This document shows positions 8,214 through 18,200 of a stretch of 64,000 nt of DNA, in pieces. The stretch is taken from assembly GCA_021793115.1 (NCBI GenBank), contig JAJYTJ010000001.1, forward strand, positions 1-64,000, given 5' to 3'. A model generated the notes under the pieces. The model saw only the letters and a list, made by a program, of their open reading frames with translations. It did not search any database and had not been told where the DNA came from. Made by a program: the position numbers and the translations under genes. This stretch comes from Actinomycetes bacterium. GTDB taxonomy: Bacteria > Actinomycetota > Actinomycetes > Actinomycetales > Cellulomonadaceae. Every line of letters begins with the position of its first letter. The first letter of the stretch is position 1.

Positions 8214-11021
8214 ATGTCGCGGCAGATGACGGTTCAGGATGCCGGTGCCGGCGCCGGGGGGTGTAGGCGTTGGCGGCCGAGGTGGCTGGCCGCAGTCGCG
8301 GCCCTCACCCTGGTGGCGCTGTCGGTGCTCGTCGGGGTACCGACGGCGTGGGCGGGCAGCCACGGGGCCGGGTACGAGGACTCGTCGGGCTACTTCATCG
8401 GCGCCTACGACACCGACGTCGACGGCCGGCAGGCGTACTGCATCGACCTGGGAGCCAACGCGCCGTTCGACCAGACCTCGGCCGCGCAGACCGTCACCTC
8501 GCTGGACGACCTGTCGCGACAAGGGCTCGCCGAGCTGAACTACGTGCTGAACCGGTGGGGGCAGTCGGCCGACCCGGACGTGACGTCGGCGGTCGCGTTG
8601 TTCGTGTGGTCGGTCGCCGACCCGGACGTGTTCACCAGCAACGGTGGCGACGACCACTACATCCAGCGCGCCCCGGCCGACCACCGGGCGGCGATCCTGG
8701 CGAACCTTGCGACGATGCGGCAGGAGGGTCTTGCCAACGCGGTGACCGACCCGGTGCTGTCGCTGAGCTTGTCGATGAGCGACCAGTACGCCGGCACCCT
8801 GACGGTCGCTGCGACCCCGTTGTCGCTCACCGGGCCGGTGCAGCTGACCGGCGGCGTGTTCGCCGGCGGCGGGACCTCGCGCACGGTGGGCGTCGGCTCG
8901 TACCCGATCACCGGCACCCCCGGCAACGGGGCGCCGTCGTATCAGGTGTCGGCGTCGATGAGCGTGGACGGCGCGGGCCTGGGCGCCCGGGTCGACCTGT
9001 ACGTCACACCGGGCGCGCAGCGGCTGATCGCCGCGGTCGCGGGCTCCTCGACGGGGCTGGCGGCCAGCACCCGCACCCCGGTGATCCCCCTGGACTTCCA
9101 ACCGCAGATCACCACGCAGGTCGCCTCCCGGTTCGTCGCGCAGGGCGCCGCGTTTGCCGACCAGCTCACGGTCAACGTGACCAAGGGAACCTGGATCAAG
9201 GTGAACGGCTCGCCGGTCCCGGTCCAGGCGACCGGGACCCTGTACGGCCCGTTCGTCGCTCAACCCACGGAGGCGGCGTCCCCGCCGACCGGGGCACCGG
9301 TGGTCGGGACGGTCAGCCTGACGCTGACCGGCTCCGGCTCGTACAGCGCGCCGACGAGCCTGCGCGCCCCGGCCTCGGGGTTCTACGCATGGGTCTGGCG
9401 CATCGACAAGAACGCCCAGGGCCAGTACGGGCAGTACCTCGCCGGCTCGTTCACCGACCGGTTCGCCCGGGCGGCGGAGAGCAGCGTCGTGCCGTTCCAG
9501 CCGGTGCTGACCTCCCAGGTCGGAGCCCGTCTGGCCGACCCCGGCCAAGCGACGACCGACACGATCCAGGTGTTCGCCTCCAACGGCGACTGGCTGAAGG
9601 TCGCCGGCGCCTACGTACCGGTCACCTTCGAGGCGACCGTGCTGCAGGTGCCCGGCACCCGGCCGCCGACGGTCTGCGGCGGCATCATGCCCACCGTCAT
9701 GGCCGCGGCGTCCACTCAGCCGCAGGTCATCGCGACCGTGACGCTGACCGCGACCGGCCCGGGCACCTACACCTCCCCGCCGGTCACGCTGCCCACCGCC
9801 GGCTTCGTCACCTGGGTATGGAGCGAGGTGCGAGCCGACCAGCCGGCCACCTGGCAGGACTACGTCGCCGGAGACTGGCAGGACTCCTACGGGCAGGCCG
9901 ACGAGACCACCTCGGTGCGCTGGCCCGCGACCAGCACCTCCCAGTTGCGCGAGTACAACATCGCCCCCGGCGGCCGGGCCTTCGACACCATCACCCTGAC
10001 CGGGTTCCCCGACGACCACGGCGACTACGCCGGCGACCGCTGCTGGAACGGCGACCTGGACGAGGTGACCCACACCGTCTACGGCCCGTTTGCCACCGCC
10101 TCCGTGCTGACCGACGACCTGGACCTGAGCTCGGCCCCGGTCCTGACGCGCCTGAGCACGCCGGCCCGCAACGGCACCTACGAGCTGGGCTGGACCGACC
10201 AGGACGCGATCACGCCCACCGAGCCCGGCTACTACGTCGTCGTGTCGTCCTTCACCGGCGACGACCGCGTCGCCCCCTTCCAGTCGTCGCCGGCCGACGT
10301 GCACGAGCGCTTCTACGTGCCGCCGGCCACTCCCGGCCCGACGCCGGTCAGCGTCATCACCCAGGCGACGACCACGGCCCAGGTCGGCGAAGCGTTCGAC
10401 GACGTCGCGCTCGTCCAGGGCTCGACGATCCCCGACGGCGTCTACCTGGTGTTCCGTGCCTACGGACCGCAGCCGTCCGACGAGGACCCGGTGTGCGAGC
10501 AGCCGGCCTTCGAGAGCGCGCCGGTGCCCGTCGTCCAGCCCGGGGTGTACCGCTCGCCCGCGATCAGCGTCACCGAGCCCGGCGACGTGCACTGGGTCGA
10601 GACCCTGTATGCCCAGTCCGGTCAGATCCTCGTCCAGGGAGTCTGTGGGGCGCCGGGCGAGACGACGAACCTCCAGCCGCCGCCGGCACCCGCCCCGACG
10701 CCGACGCCTACTCCCTCAGCAACCCCCACGCCGACGCCGAGCCACACCCCTGGTCCGACACCCGCAGCGAGCCCAACCCCGACCGCCCCGGCGCCTTCAC
10801 CGGCGCCTTCTGTACCGCCGGCGACGCCCCCATCGCTTGCGCAGACCGGAGCTCGAGGGCTGGTTCCGCTAGGGATCGCGGCCGGCCTGTTCGTCTTGGC
10901 CGGTGCCGGGATGCTGTGGTTCGGCCGGCGGCTGGCGATCTACCGGGAGCGCAACGGCTACGTGCGCGAGGAGGACCGCCTCGACGACCCGGAACCGGGA
11001 ACCGACCCGCTCGACCAGTGA
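8214..11021 (+). CDS. Sortase-anchored surface protein with thioester-domain-like head and beta-sandwich repeats
   Basis: A 935-residue secreted protein. It has a basic N-terminus and a hydrophobic signal segment at about 24-47 ending AWA-G. A head region carries YCIDLG (Cys76), like the cysteine side of TQXA thioester domains. The expected TQxAIW partner is not clear (VALFVW stands in its place), so a working thioester is doubtful. About four related beta-sandwich units follow, each opening with a PxxxSQV-like strand and closing near a W-V-W or YVV strand. A Pro/Thr-rich wall-spanning stalk ends in LAQTG at 875-879, a class E sortase signal, then a membrane helix and a charged tail. GGGAGGAG before 8214 fixes the start. 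On a conjugative element it may help cell-cell contact; that is inference. Confidence 0.8.
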   Translation: MSRQMTVQDAGAGAGGCRRWRPRWLAAVAALTLVALSVLVGVPTAWAGSHGAGYEDSSGYFIGAYDTDVDGRQAYCIDLGANAPFDQTSAAQTVTSLDDLSRQGLAELNYVLNRWGQSADPDVTSAVALFVWSVADPDVFTSNGGDDHYIQRAPADHRAAILANLATMRQEGLANAVTDPVLSLSLSMSDQYAGTLTVAATPLSLTGPVQLTGGVFAGGGTSRTVGVGSYPITGTPGNGAPSYQVSASMSVDGAGLGARVDLYVTPGAQRLIAAVAGSSTGLAASTRTPVIPLDFQPQITTQVASRFVAQGAAFADQLTVNVTKGTWIKVNGSPVPVQATGTLYGPFVAQPTEAASPPTGAPVVGTVSLTLTGSGSYSAPTSLRAPASGFYAWVWRIDKNAQGQYGQYLAGSFTDRFARAAESSVVPFQPVLTSQVGARLADPGQATTDTIQVFASNGDWLKVAGAYVPVTFEATVLQVPGTRPPTVCGGIMPTVMAAASTQPQVIATVTLTATGPGTYTSPPVTLPTAGFVTWVWSEVRADQPATWQDYVAGDWQDSYGQADETTSVRWPATSTSQLREYNIAPGGRAFDTITLTGFPDDHGDYAGDRCWNGDLDEVTHTVYGPFATASVLTDDLDLSSAPVLTRLSTPARNGTYELGWTDQDAITPTEPGYYVVVSSFTGDDRVAPFQSSPADVHERFYVPPATPGPTPVSVITQATTTAQVGEAFDDVALVQGSTIPDGVYLVFRAYGPQPSDEDPVCEQPAFESAPVPVVQPGVYRSPAISVTEPGDVHWVETLYAQSGQILVQGVCGAPGETTNLQPPPAPAPTPTPTPSATPTPTPSHTPGPTPAASPTPTAPAPSPAPSVPPATPPSLAQTGARGLVPLGIAAGLFVLAGAGMLWFGRRLAIYRERNGYVREEDRLDDPEPGTDPLDQ

Positions 11022-11227
11022 CCGGGCTAGCGTGACGCGGCGGCCCACCCCTCACCCCCGGGAGTGGGCCACCGCATTCGTCAGATCGTTGGCCGACGCA
11101 CGGACGGGACGGCTGGCCCACTAGGACGGCGGCCGATTGGCGGCCGGACCCGGCCCGGAATCCGCAGTCCGTGAGTGGGGGTGCCTTCTACGATGACGAC
11201 AGCGACGAGGACTGGGAGGGGGCGGCG

Positions 11228-12196
11228 ATGGCCGGGTCGGGCGAGCACATCACGGCCCTCGTGCGCACCCACGCGGCGGGTGACGACTCCGCGTTCTACT
11301 CGGTGGCGCTGCAGGTGGCGGCCCGCGAGGCGCGATTGGGCCACAACCGGCTGGCGGACGACATTAAGAAGGCGGTCGAGGCATCACGACGCTCAACACC
11401 CCCGTCGAACGTGACGCGCCTGGCTCAGCCGCGCGGCGACCTCGGCGAGCTGCTGACCGCCTCCAACCCGGATGTCGGGCTTCGGGACCTCATCGTCCCG
11501 GCAACGATGGCCGCCCAGATCAGGCAGGTCCTGTCCGAGCAGCGTCAGCGCCGCACGCTGCTTGACCATGGCTTCACCCCGGCGCACCGACTGCTGCTGG
11601 AAGGGCCTCCCGGAACTGGCAAGACGATGACGGCCTCGGTCCTCGCCCACGAGCTGTCGCTGCCGCTGTTCACGGTGCGTCTGGACGCCCTCATGAGCAA
11701 ATACATGGGCGAGACCGCCTCGAAGCTGCGACTGGTCTTCGACGAGGTCGCCACCCGTCGCGGGGTCTACCTGTTCGATGAGTTCGACGCGCTCGGCGCA
11801 GACCGGTCGGGCAACGATGTGGGCGAGGCCCGACGCATCCTCAACTCGTTCTTGGTCTTCCTCGAGCAGTCCAGCCCGGAGAGCCTGGTAATCGCCGCGA
11901 CCAACCACCGCACGATCCTCGACCGCGCCCTGTTCCGCCGGTTCGACCTGGTGCTGACCTACGAGCTGCCCGACGCACGTCAGGCGGGCGCAGTGATCCG
12001 GGCCCGGCTGGGATCGCTCGCGCGAGGCATCGACTGGCGCGCGGTACGACGCCACGTCGACGGCCTGAGCCACGCCGACCTGGTCAAGGCCGCCGAGACC
12101 GCCGCCAAGACCGCGCTGATGCGCGGCGAGACGGCGGTCGCCGTTGAGGACATCGTGGTGGCGCTGGATGCGCGCAAGGCGGCCAGCGTTGCCTGA
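11228..12196 (+). CDS. ietA: AAA ATPase, IetA-like subunit of an ATPase-protease defence pair
   Basis: A 322-residue AAA protein with GPPGTGKT (126-133), Walker B LFDEFDALG with D184-E185, sensor-1 region ATNH, and RRFD carrying the arginine finger; the C-terminal lid has DGLSHADLVKAAE. The N-terminal 100 residues are a small helical lead. The ATG at 11228 follows GGAGGG 7 bases upstream; an in-frame GTG at 11171 is less well placed. The downstream subtilase gene starts before this gene ends, so the two are translated together. The AAA ATPase plus S8 protease pair is the published layout of the IetAS anti-phage system; the match rests on gene order and domains. Confidence 0.82.
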   Translation: MAGSGEHITALVRTHAAGDDSAFYSVALQVAAREARLGHNRLADDIKKAVEASRRSTPPSNVTRLAQPRGDLGELLTASNPDVGLRDLIVPATMAAQIRQVLSEQRQRRTLLDHGFTPAHRLLLEGPPGTGKTMTASVLAHELSLPLFTVRLDALMSKYMGETASKLRLVFDEVATRRGVYLFDEFDALGADRSGNDVGEARRILNSFLVFLEQSSPESLVIAATNHRTILDRALFRRFDLVLTYELPDARQAGAVIRARLGSLARGIDWRAVRRHVDGLSHADLVKAAETAAKTALMRGETAVAVEDIVVALDARKAASVA

Positions 12197-14750
12197 ACCG
12201 GCTGATCGCCTTCCGCACCTGCTCATCGTCGACCGCGTCGACAACGCCGAGTTCCACAGAACCGGCGGTGGCAACCCGAAGATCCGCCCTGTCGAACGCC
12301 GCGCACATGGCCAGACGATGCTCAGCGAAGCACGCGAGGCTCTCGAACCGGACGACGAGCGCAGAGCTTTGGTCTCGCGCGACGAGCTGCAGGCGCTGGG
12401 CACCTTCATCACCCTGGAAGGCGCGCAAGCGCTCTATCCGCTCAAGGTCGATTCGCTGGAGCGACGGACCCGGCACCAGAAGACCGCCAAGCTGCCTGAG
12501 TGGCTGCTGATGTCGGTGCAGCCCGCGACCGGCGAGGCCCAAGAGCGCGCTGTCGTCTGGGTCGCCGACGCGTACCGCCAGAAGTTCCTGCAACTGTTCG
12601 AGGACTACCTGGACGATGCCAAACGAGGCAAGACGACCGACGCCGACGGTAACGAGGCACGCACCGGCAACCCCGCCAACCGTGAGCTGGTCGCGAACAT
12701 CGCCACGATCCGCAAGACCGTGCTGCACGACCTGTGGCAGTCGGACGGCGAACCACAAGCCTCCGGGCGATGCTGGTGGGAGCTGTGGCTCGAACCGACC
12801 GAGAACGCCTTGACGCACCTGCATGGTTTCGCCCAGGCGTACTCGCTGACCATGCTCGAGCAGAGCATCGTGCTGGACAACCGGCTGGTGGCGTGGATCA
12901 ACGCCACCTGGACCGACCTCGAGCTGCTTCCGTTCACCTCCATCCCGCTGGCCGAAGTGCGCCGACCCAGCTTCATCGACACGATCGAGGACCTGTCGGC
13001 GGCCGAGCAGGACGAGTACGTCGACGACCTCGCGCTGCGCATCGTCCCGGCGCCGAGTGACGCCCCCGCCGTCTGCCACCTGGACACGGGTGTTGCCAGG
13101 ACGCACCGGCTGCTGGAAGCGTCACTGGACCCGGGCGACCTGCACGACGCCATCGGACAGTCGGGCTTCGACGTCGACGGGCACGGCACCCAGATGGCGG
13201 GCCTGGCGCTGTTCGGGCCTCTCGACGGTGTCTTGACGGGAGCCGGGCCGGTGGCGCTCTCACACCGCCTGGAGTCCGTGCGGATCCTGCCCAACCCGAA
13301 CGAGCCGCCGACCGCCCCGCGGGACTACGGCACCGTGACGGCCCAGGCGGTGACGCTGCCGGAGGTCACGGTCCAGCGGCCGCGGGTCTTCTGCATGCCG
13401 GTATCGACCAAGTCGGACCGACTCGGCGAACCAACCCTGTGGTCGGCGACCGTCGACGCGCTCGCAGTCGGGACCGACGTGGTGCGAGACGGCGCCCAGT
13501 TGCGTCTGCTGTCGCAGCCCGACCCATTGGCTGCTCGCCTGGTGGTCGTGTCCGCCGGCAACGTCGACCACTTCGTCGCCGACCACCTCGCGGAATCCGA
13601 CACGTCGATGATCGAAGACCCCGGACAGTCGTGGAACGCGTTGACGGTTGGCGCGTACACGGACCTCGTTCAGATCCCCGCGCACCCCGACTACCAGGGC
13701 TGGACCCCGGTCGCGTCGGTCGGCGAGCTGTCGCCACACAGCCGCACCTCGCTGAGCTTCGGCTCGAAGTGGCCGTTGAAGCCAGACGTCTGCCTGGAGG
13801 GCGGAAACGTCCTGACCGATGGGGCGTCGATGTTCGAGACCGGGCTGCCGGTCCTTTCGCTGCGCACCACCGGCCACCACAGCGACCTCGCGTTGACGCA
13901 CGCCAATGCCACGAGCGCCGCCAGCGCCCAGGCTGCGCGCTTGGCCGCGATGGCGATGAGCAGATACCCCGGCTACTGGCCCGAGACGATTCGTGGGCTG
14001 CTCACCCACGCGGCGGAGTGGACGGCGCCGATGCGGGCCGCGATCGACCAGCAGGGCGCGGCGGGCAAGAAGGCGCAGTTCCGGATGCTGCGCCGCTACG
14101 GATGGGGCGTGCCCACCGAGGCGTCGGTGCTGTCCTCGACGCGCCAGGCGGTGACGTTGGTGACCCAGGACGAGTTCGTCCCGTTCGAGGGCGAGCAGTA
14201 CGCGATGCGCCGCTTCCGTCTGTACTCGCTGCCCTGGCCGGTCGACGTGCTCGCCGCCGTGGGCGCCGGCGACGTGCGGCTGCGGGTGACGCTGTCGTAC
14301 TTCGTCGAACCGTCGCCGTCCCGCCGTGGGTGGCGCCAGCGCCACACCTACCCGTCTCACGGCCTGCGGTTCGAGCTGCAAGCACCCACCGAGACCACGG
14401 CCGAGTTCATCAACAGGGTCGGCTTCGCCGCGTCCGACGACGAGTCCGGTGTCACGTCGCGGTCGAGCGGCTCCAAACGGTGGCTCGTCGGGACCGACCA
14501 GCGCAACGTCGGCTCGCTGCACCAGGACATCTGGGAAGGCTCGGGCCAGGAGCTGGCCTCGTGCGGCTCGATCGCGGTGTACCCGGTGGGCGGCTGGTGG
14601 AAGCGCAACGGCCGCAAGGACCGGCTCGACCTGCCGGTGCGCTACGCCCTGCTGGTGTCGCTGGCCACCCGCGAACAGGGCGTCGACCTATACACGCCGA
14701 TCGCCAACGAGCTGCGGATCCCCATCATTAACGAGATCGTCACCGGCTGA
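12189..14750 (+). CDS. ietS: S8 subtilisin-like serine protease, IetS-like
   Basis: An 853-residue protein. The catalytic triad is visible: Asp299 in HLDTG, His332 in DGHGTQMAG, and Ser576 in ATSAASAQAA (the usual GTS is ATS). No signal peptide or membrane helix is present, so it acts in the cytoplasm, unlike secreted subtilases. The N-terminus LPHLLIVDR, then a Gly-rich turn and RRAHGQ, resembles other large intracellular subtilases paired with AAA ATPases. The most upstream sensible start is the TTG at 12189, overlapping the ATPase gene by 8 bases. The ATPase presumably senses or remodels a target and controls proteolysis. The 3' end overlaps the convergent membrane-protein gene by 11 bases. 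Confidence 0.82.
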   Translation: MPEPADRLPHLLIVDRVDNAEFHRTGGGNPKIRPVERRAHGQTMLSEAREALEPDDERRALVSRDELQALGTFITLEGAQALYPLKVDSLERRTRHQKTAKLPEWLLMSVQPATGEAQERAVVWVADAYRQKFLQLFEDYLDDAKRGKTTDADGNEARTGNPANRELVANIATIRKTVLHDLWQSDGEPQASGRCWWELWLEPTENALTHLHGFAQAYSLTMLEQSIVLDNRLVAWINATWTDLELLPFTSIPLAEVRRPSFIDTIEDLSAAEQDEYVDDLALRIVPAPSDAPAVCHLDTGVARTHRLLEASLDPGDLHDAIGQSGFDVDGHGTQMAGLALFGPLDGVLTGAGPVALSHRLESVRILPNPNEPPTAPRDYGTVTAQAVTLPEVTVQRPRVFCMPVSTKSDRLGEPTLWSATVDALAVGTDVVRDGAQLRLLSQPDPLAARLVVVSAGNVDHFVADHLAESDTSMIEDPGQSWNALTVGAYTDLVQIPAHPDYQGWTPVASVGELSPHSRTSLSFGSKWPLKPDVCLEGGNVLTDGASMFETGLPVLSLRTTGHHSDLALTHANATSAASAQAARLAAMAMSRYPGYWPETIRGLLTHAAEWTAPMRAAIDQQGAAGKKAQFRMLRRYGWGVPTEASVLSSTRQAVTLVTQDEFVPFEGEQYAMRRFRLYSLPWPVDVLAAVGAGDVRLRVTLSYFVEPSPSRRGWRQRHTYPSHGLRFELQAPTETTAEFINRVGFAASDDESGVTSRSSGSKRWLVGTDQRNVGSLHQDIWEGSGQELASCGSIAVYPVGGWWKRNGRKDRLDLPVRYALLVSLATREQGVDLYTPIANELRIPIINEIVTG

Positions 14751-15111
14751 TCGGGGTCGCGTCGATCACCACGCCAGCGCACGCGAGGCGGCGCATGCGC
14801 TGTCGCTTGAGGGACTCGCGGACTCGTGCGGTAGCGAGCAGCAGCAGGCTCCAGGGGCCGAACGCCAGGAACTTCATCGCGTTGCAGAGCCCCCACAGGA
14901 GCACTGGGTTCGCCCAGCCGGGTCCGCCGTTGCGTGCCCAGGCGGTCATGGTGGCGGCCAGCAGCAGGTAGACGACGCCGAGCAGCATGAACGGCACGCC
15001 CCACTTCAGGTTCTCGCGGCGGCGCAGCCAGGTCAGCAGCCGGTTGGAGGGGGCGTATCGCTGGAACAGGCCGTAGACGCGGGCGACGGCCGCGAGCAGC
15101 AGGTAGAACAT
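14740..15111 (-). CDS. Small membrane protein next to the relaxase
   Basis: A 123-residue protein starting MFYLLLAAVARVYGLFQRY. It has a hydrophobic N-terminal segment, two clear membrane helices (around VPFMLLGVVYLLLAATMTAW and FLAFGPWSLLLLATARV) and a basic tail. Similar small proteins near relaxase genes of actinobacterial elements are often labelled sulfate permease, but nothing here supports transport. The ATG at 15111 has only GAGAGAG as ribosome binding site, and that stretch is one arm of a 9-bp inverted repeat (15118-15126 with 15181-15189). It lies downstream of, and codirectional with, the relaxase. A role in transfer or entry exclusion is possible. Confidence 0.7.
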   Translation of the reverse strand: MFYLLLAAVARVYGLFQRYAPSNRLLTWLRRRENLKWGVPFMLLGVVYLLLAATMTAWARNGGPGWANPVLLWGLCNAMKFLAFGPWSLLLLATARVRESLKRQRMRRLACAGVVIDATPISR

Positions 15112-15117
15112 GGGCGT

Positions 15118-15189
15118 CTCTCTCAGGCATGAGCCGGACGCGGTGCGCCGGCCCCATGGGCGGTGTGGCGCAGGTTGTGGCTGAGAGAG
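15118..15189 (-). promoter_or_regulatory. Inverted repeat covering the RBS of the small membrane-protein gene
   Basis: CTCTCTCAG (15118-15126) and CTGAGAGAG (15181-15189) are perfect 9-base complements. In the minus-strand mRNA the second-transcribed arm holds GAGAGAG, the only plausible ribosome binding site for the gene starting at 15111. Pairing would hide it. The 54-base loop makes the hairpin only moderately strong. The rest of 15190-15295 shows no gene. Confidence 0.45.
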
Positions 15190-15295
15190 CACCCGATGGC
15201 GGGGTAAGCCGCCCAGGTCACGTTCGCTGGGTCGGCCCGAGAGAGCCCTGCAGGCCCCAGGGTAGCCACCTGCTCCGACACGGGGCAGGCGAGGT

Positions 15296-18200
15296 TCACA
15301 AGGCCGGGCCGGCGCCACGCCGGGCCGCTCGGGCCGGGGTGGAAGTGCGCGGCCGAGTCCGGGCGGCGGCGATGCGGGCGGCAGTGTGGATCGCCGCTTC
15401 GGCGTGGGCCTGGTCGGTGCGCTGGTTCAGGCTCGTCGGGGCGGGGCCGAGCGGGTCGTCTCCTGCGAGCTGGTACCGGTCGCGGTAGGCGGCCACGACG
15501 CGGACCTGCCGTAGCCAGGCCGCCTGCCGTCGCGGGTCGGTGGGCGGGGCGCCGATCGCGTGGACCCAGGCGGCGTTCTCGGCGACGGCGGTCTGGGCGA
15601 GGGCGGTGGCGCGCTGTTCGATGAGTTGCTGGCGCTCGACGAGCGCCTGGCGGGTCTCGGCATCGAACGTGCCGGTGGCCGGCGGGATGAGCCCGGCGAT
15701 CATCCGGGCCGCGGCGCGCGGCTGGGAACCGCCTGCCGCCGCGGCGTGCTGGAGCCGCCGGTACAGGACCGCACCGAGGTCATCGGCGTCGTCCAGGGTG
15801 CGGGCGGTGACGGTTGCCTTCAGCAGGGTTGCTAGGTCGTGGCGGTGGGCCTCCAGGCGGCGCAGCTCGGCGACCAGCGCCCCATATGACTCGCCGGCCA
15901 CCAGCTCGTCGACCTGCGCGTCGGTGAGTCCGGCGAGCAGGAGCAGGTGCAGGTAGGTGTCGTGGACGGCGGTGTTGGCAATCGTCTCGTACTCGGCGGC
16001 GAGCTGGGCGATGCCGCCCCAGGTCTCTTGCTCGGCTGTGACCGTCTCGTGCGCCGACGGCTCGGCGCCGATGTGAGCGAGCACACCGGCCAAGACCGAA
16101 CGGCCGGTGGGCGGCTCGGCGGGCTGCAGGTGCTCCTCCAAGTCGGGGACGTCGACGGCGACGTAGGCAATGTTGGCCTGCCGGCCCCGGGTTATCGCCA
16201 CGTACAGGGCCTCGCGGGTCATGCGGGCGGAGTCGACGAGCGCGTGCGCGGTGTCGACGGTCGAGCCCTGGGCGCGGTGCACGGTGATCGCGTAGGCCAG
16301 GTCGAGGTTCTTGGCCACGTACCAGGCTGGCAGGCGGATCTGCCCGCCGCGGGGCTGGTCCTGGCGCACGGTCAGCGACCCGTCGTGGTGGGAGGCGACC
16401 ACCTGCCACCGGTCGCCGTTCTTGACGAAGCCCCGTCCGACGACCAGGCGCCGGTCGTTGCGACGGGTCAGCACCAGGTCTCCGGCACCAGCCTCAGCGC
16501 CGTCCACCAGTTTCACCGCGTCGTGAGGGTCGACGATGCCGGCGCGGATGCGGTCGAGTCGGGCGCGGGCGTTGAGGTCGGCGACTGCTCCGGTGGTCTC
16601 GGCGATCATCACCGACGCCAGCCCGGCCGCGACGTCGTCGTGCCACGCCGCATACAGGGTGTCGAGCATCTGCTGCTGGTCCCCGGCGATGATCCGCCCG
16701 TGCGCGCCGTAGGCATCCAGCACCGCGGCGTCGCCCAGCCGCAGACCAAGCGAGGCGCGTTGCTCCCACGGGGCCTCGAACCGTCGCACGTCGAGCAGGG
16801 TGGGGGCGTCGTCCCGGTCTCGTACGACGAGCCCGAACGCCCCGCCGGCCTCCACCGCGTCGAGCTGGGCCGGATCACCGGCCAGCAGCACCTTGGCCCC
16901 AACTTGGGCGGCGTGCGCCGCGATCGCCGCCAGCGCGACGGTGCCGGCCAGGGATGCCTCGTCGAGGATGACGAGTTGGCCGTCGGTCAGGCTCAGGCCA
17001 TCGCGGGTGTGGTCGTACAGCCACTTCGCGGTGTTCGTCGTCGGGATGCCGAGCTCGTCGGCGAGCACTTCGGCAGCCGATGCCGACGGCGCGAGGCCGA
17101 CGACCGACCCTGGGCCGTACTCGCGTTCCCAGGCGGCGCGCAGTCCCGCAAGAGTGGTCGTCTTGCCGGTGCCGGCCGGACCGACGAGCACATCGACCAC
17201 ACGCTTGGAGGCCGCGACCGCCTCGACCGCGTGGGCTTGGTCGTCCGACAGCCGCACCCCGCCGGGCAGCGTGCGCCGTGCCACTCGATCCACCGTACCC
17301 AGCCGGAGGCACGGCCCGGAGGCATCGTGAGACAGGGCCAGCAACTGGTCCTCGGCCTCCAGCAGCACCGTCGCGGAGAACACGGTCGAGTGCTTGGGTC
17401 GGAACACCGAGGTTCCGTCGGGCCGGCGGAACAGCGCCGGGGAGGACGCCAGCTCCGGCGGGGTGAGCCGCAGCGAGTGACGCTCGGCGGCGTCGACTAC
17501 CAGGGCGACCACGGCTTCCCGGTCGACGGTCGAGGCGAACCGCCACTGCATCGTCTGCCGCGAGGCTTCCGCGTGCAGGTTCCAGTGTCGCCAGGTGGCC
17601 CGCTTCTGGCCGACGGCGTCGACCACGGCGGCACCAACGCGGTCGATGAGGTCCAGCGGGACGTCGTCGGCCCGCAGAACAGCCGCCGCCGGCGGGTCGG
17701 TCAGCGCTGCGGTGGCCCAGGCGGTGGCGTCCGACCCAAGCCGGGCCGTGGCGCGCTGGCGCCAGGAGTCGGTCAGGTCGGCCAACGAGCGGACCTCCTT
17801 CTCCGGGCGTGTCTCCAAGGTCGCCTCCTGCCGCAGCCGCAGGATCGTCCGCACCGACGGGGTTCGGCCGTGACGCTGCCGGTAGGTGGCGATCAGCTCG
17901 TCGGTGCGGGCTTCGATGTCATGCGAGCGTCGGGAGAACTCCTCGATCAGCGTGTCGGGCACCACGGCGAGCTCGAACGCGGGGTTGCGCCGCTCGCCCC
18001 GGTCCCGCCGCTCCCACGAGAGGCCCAAGTCGCGGGTCAGGTGGTCGGCGAGCACGGCGTTGTAGTGCTCCGATAGCGCGACGACCGCCTGGTGCAGGGG
18101 TCGTCCGGCCAGGGTTCGCCAGCGCCCGTCGTGCGCTGCGCGCACCTTGTTCGCGACCACGACGTGGGTGTGCAGCTGGGGGTCGGATGCTCTCGAGTCG

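Noticed and set aside
7842..10592. A 916-codon open frame on the minus strand opposite the surface-protein gene
   Set aside because: It is a shadow of very high GC content. The plus-strand frame has signal peptide, repeats and sorting signal; the minus frame is Arg/Gly/Val-rich with no domain and no start signal.
10690..10835. Short repeated CCNACNCC units looking like a repeat array
   Set aside because: These encode the Pro/Thr-rich stalk of the surface protein. There is no spacer structure, so it is not a CRISPR array. No CRISPR or cas gene is seen anywhere in the window.
15947..18076. A 709-codon plus-strand frame opposite the relaxase
   Set aside because: The relaxase motifs (histidine triad, Walker A and B) fix the minus strand as coding.
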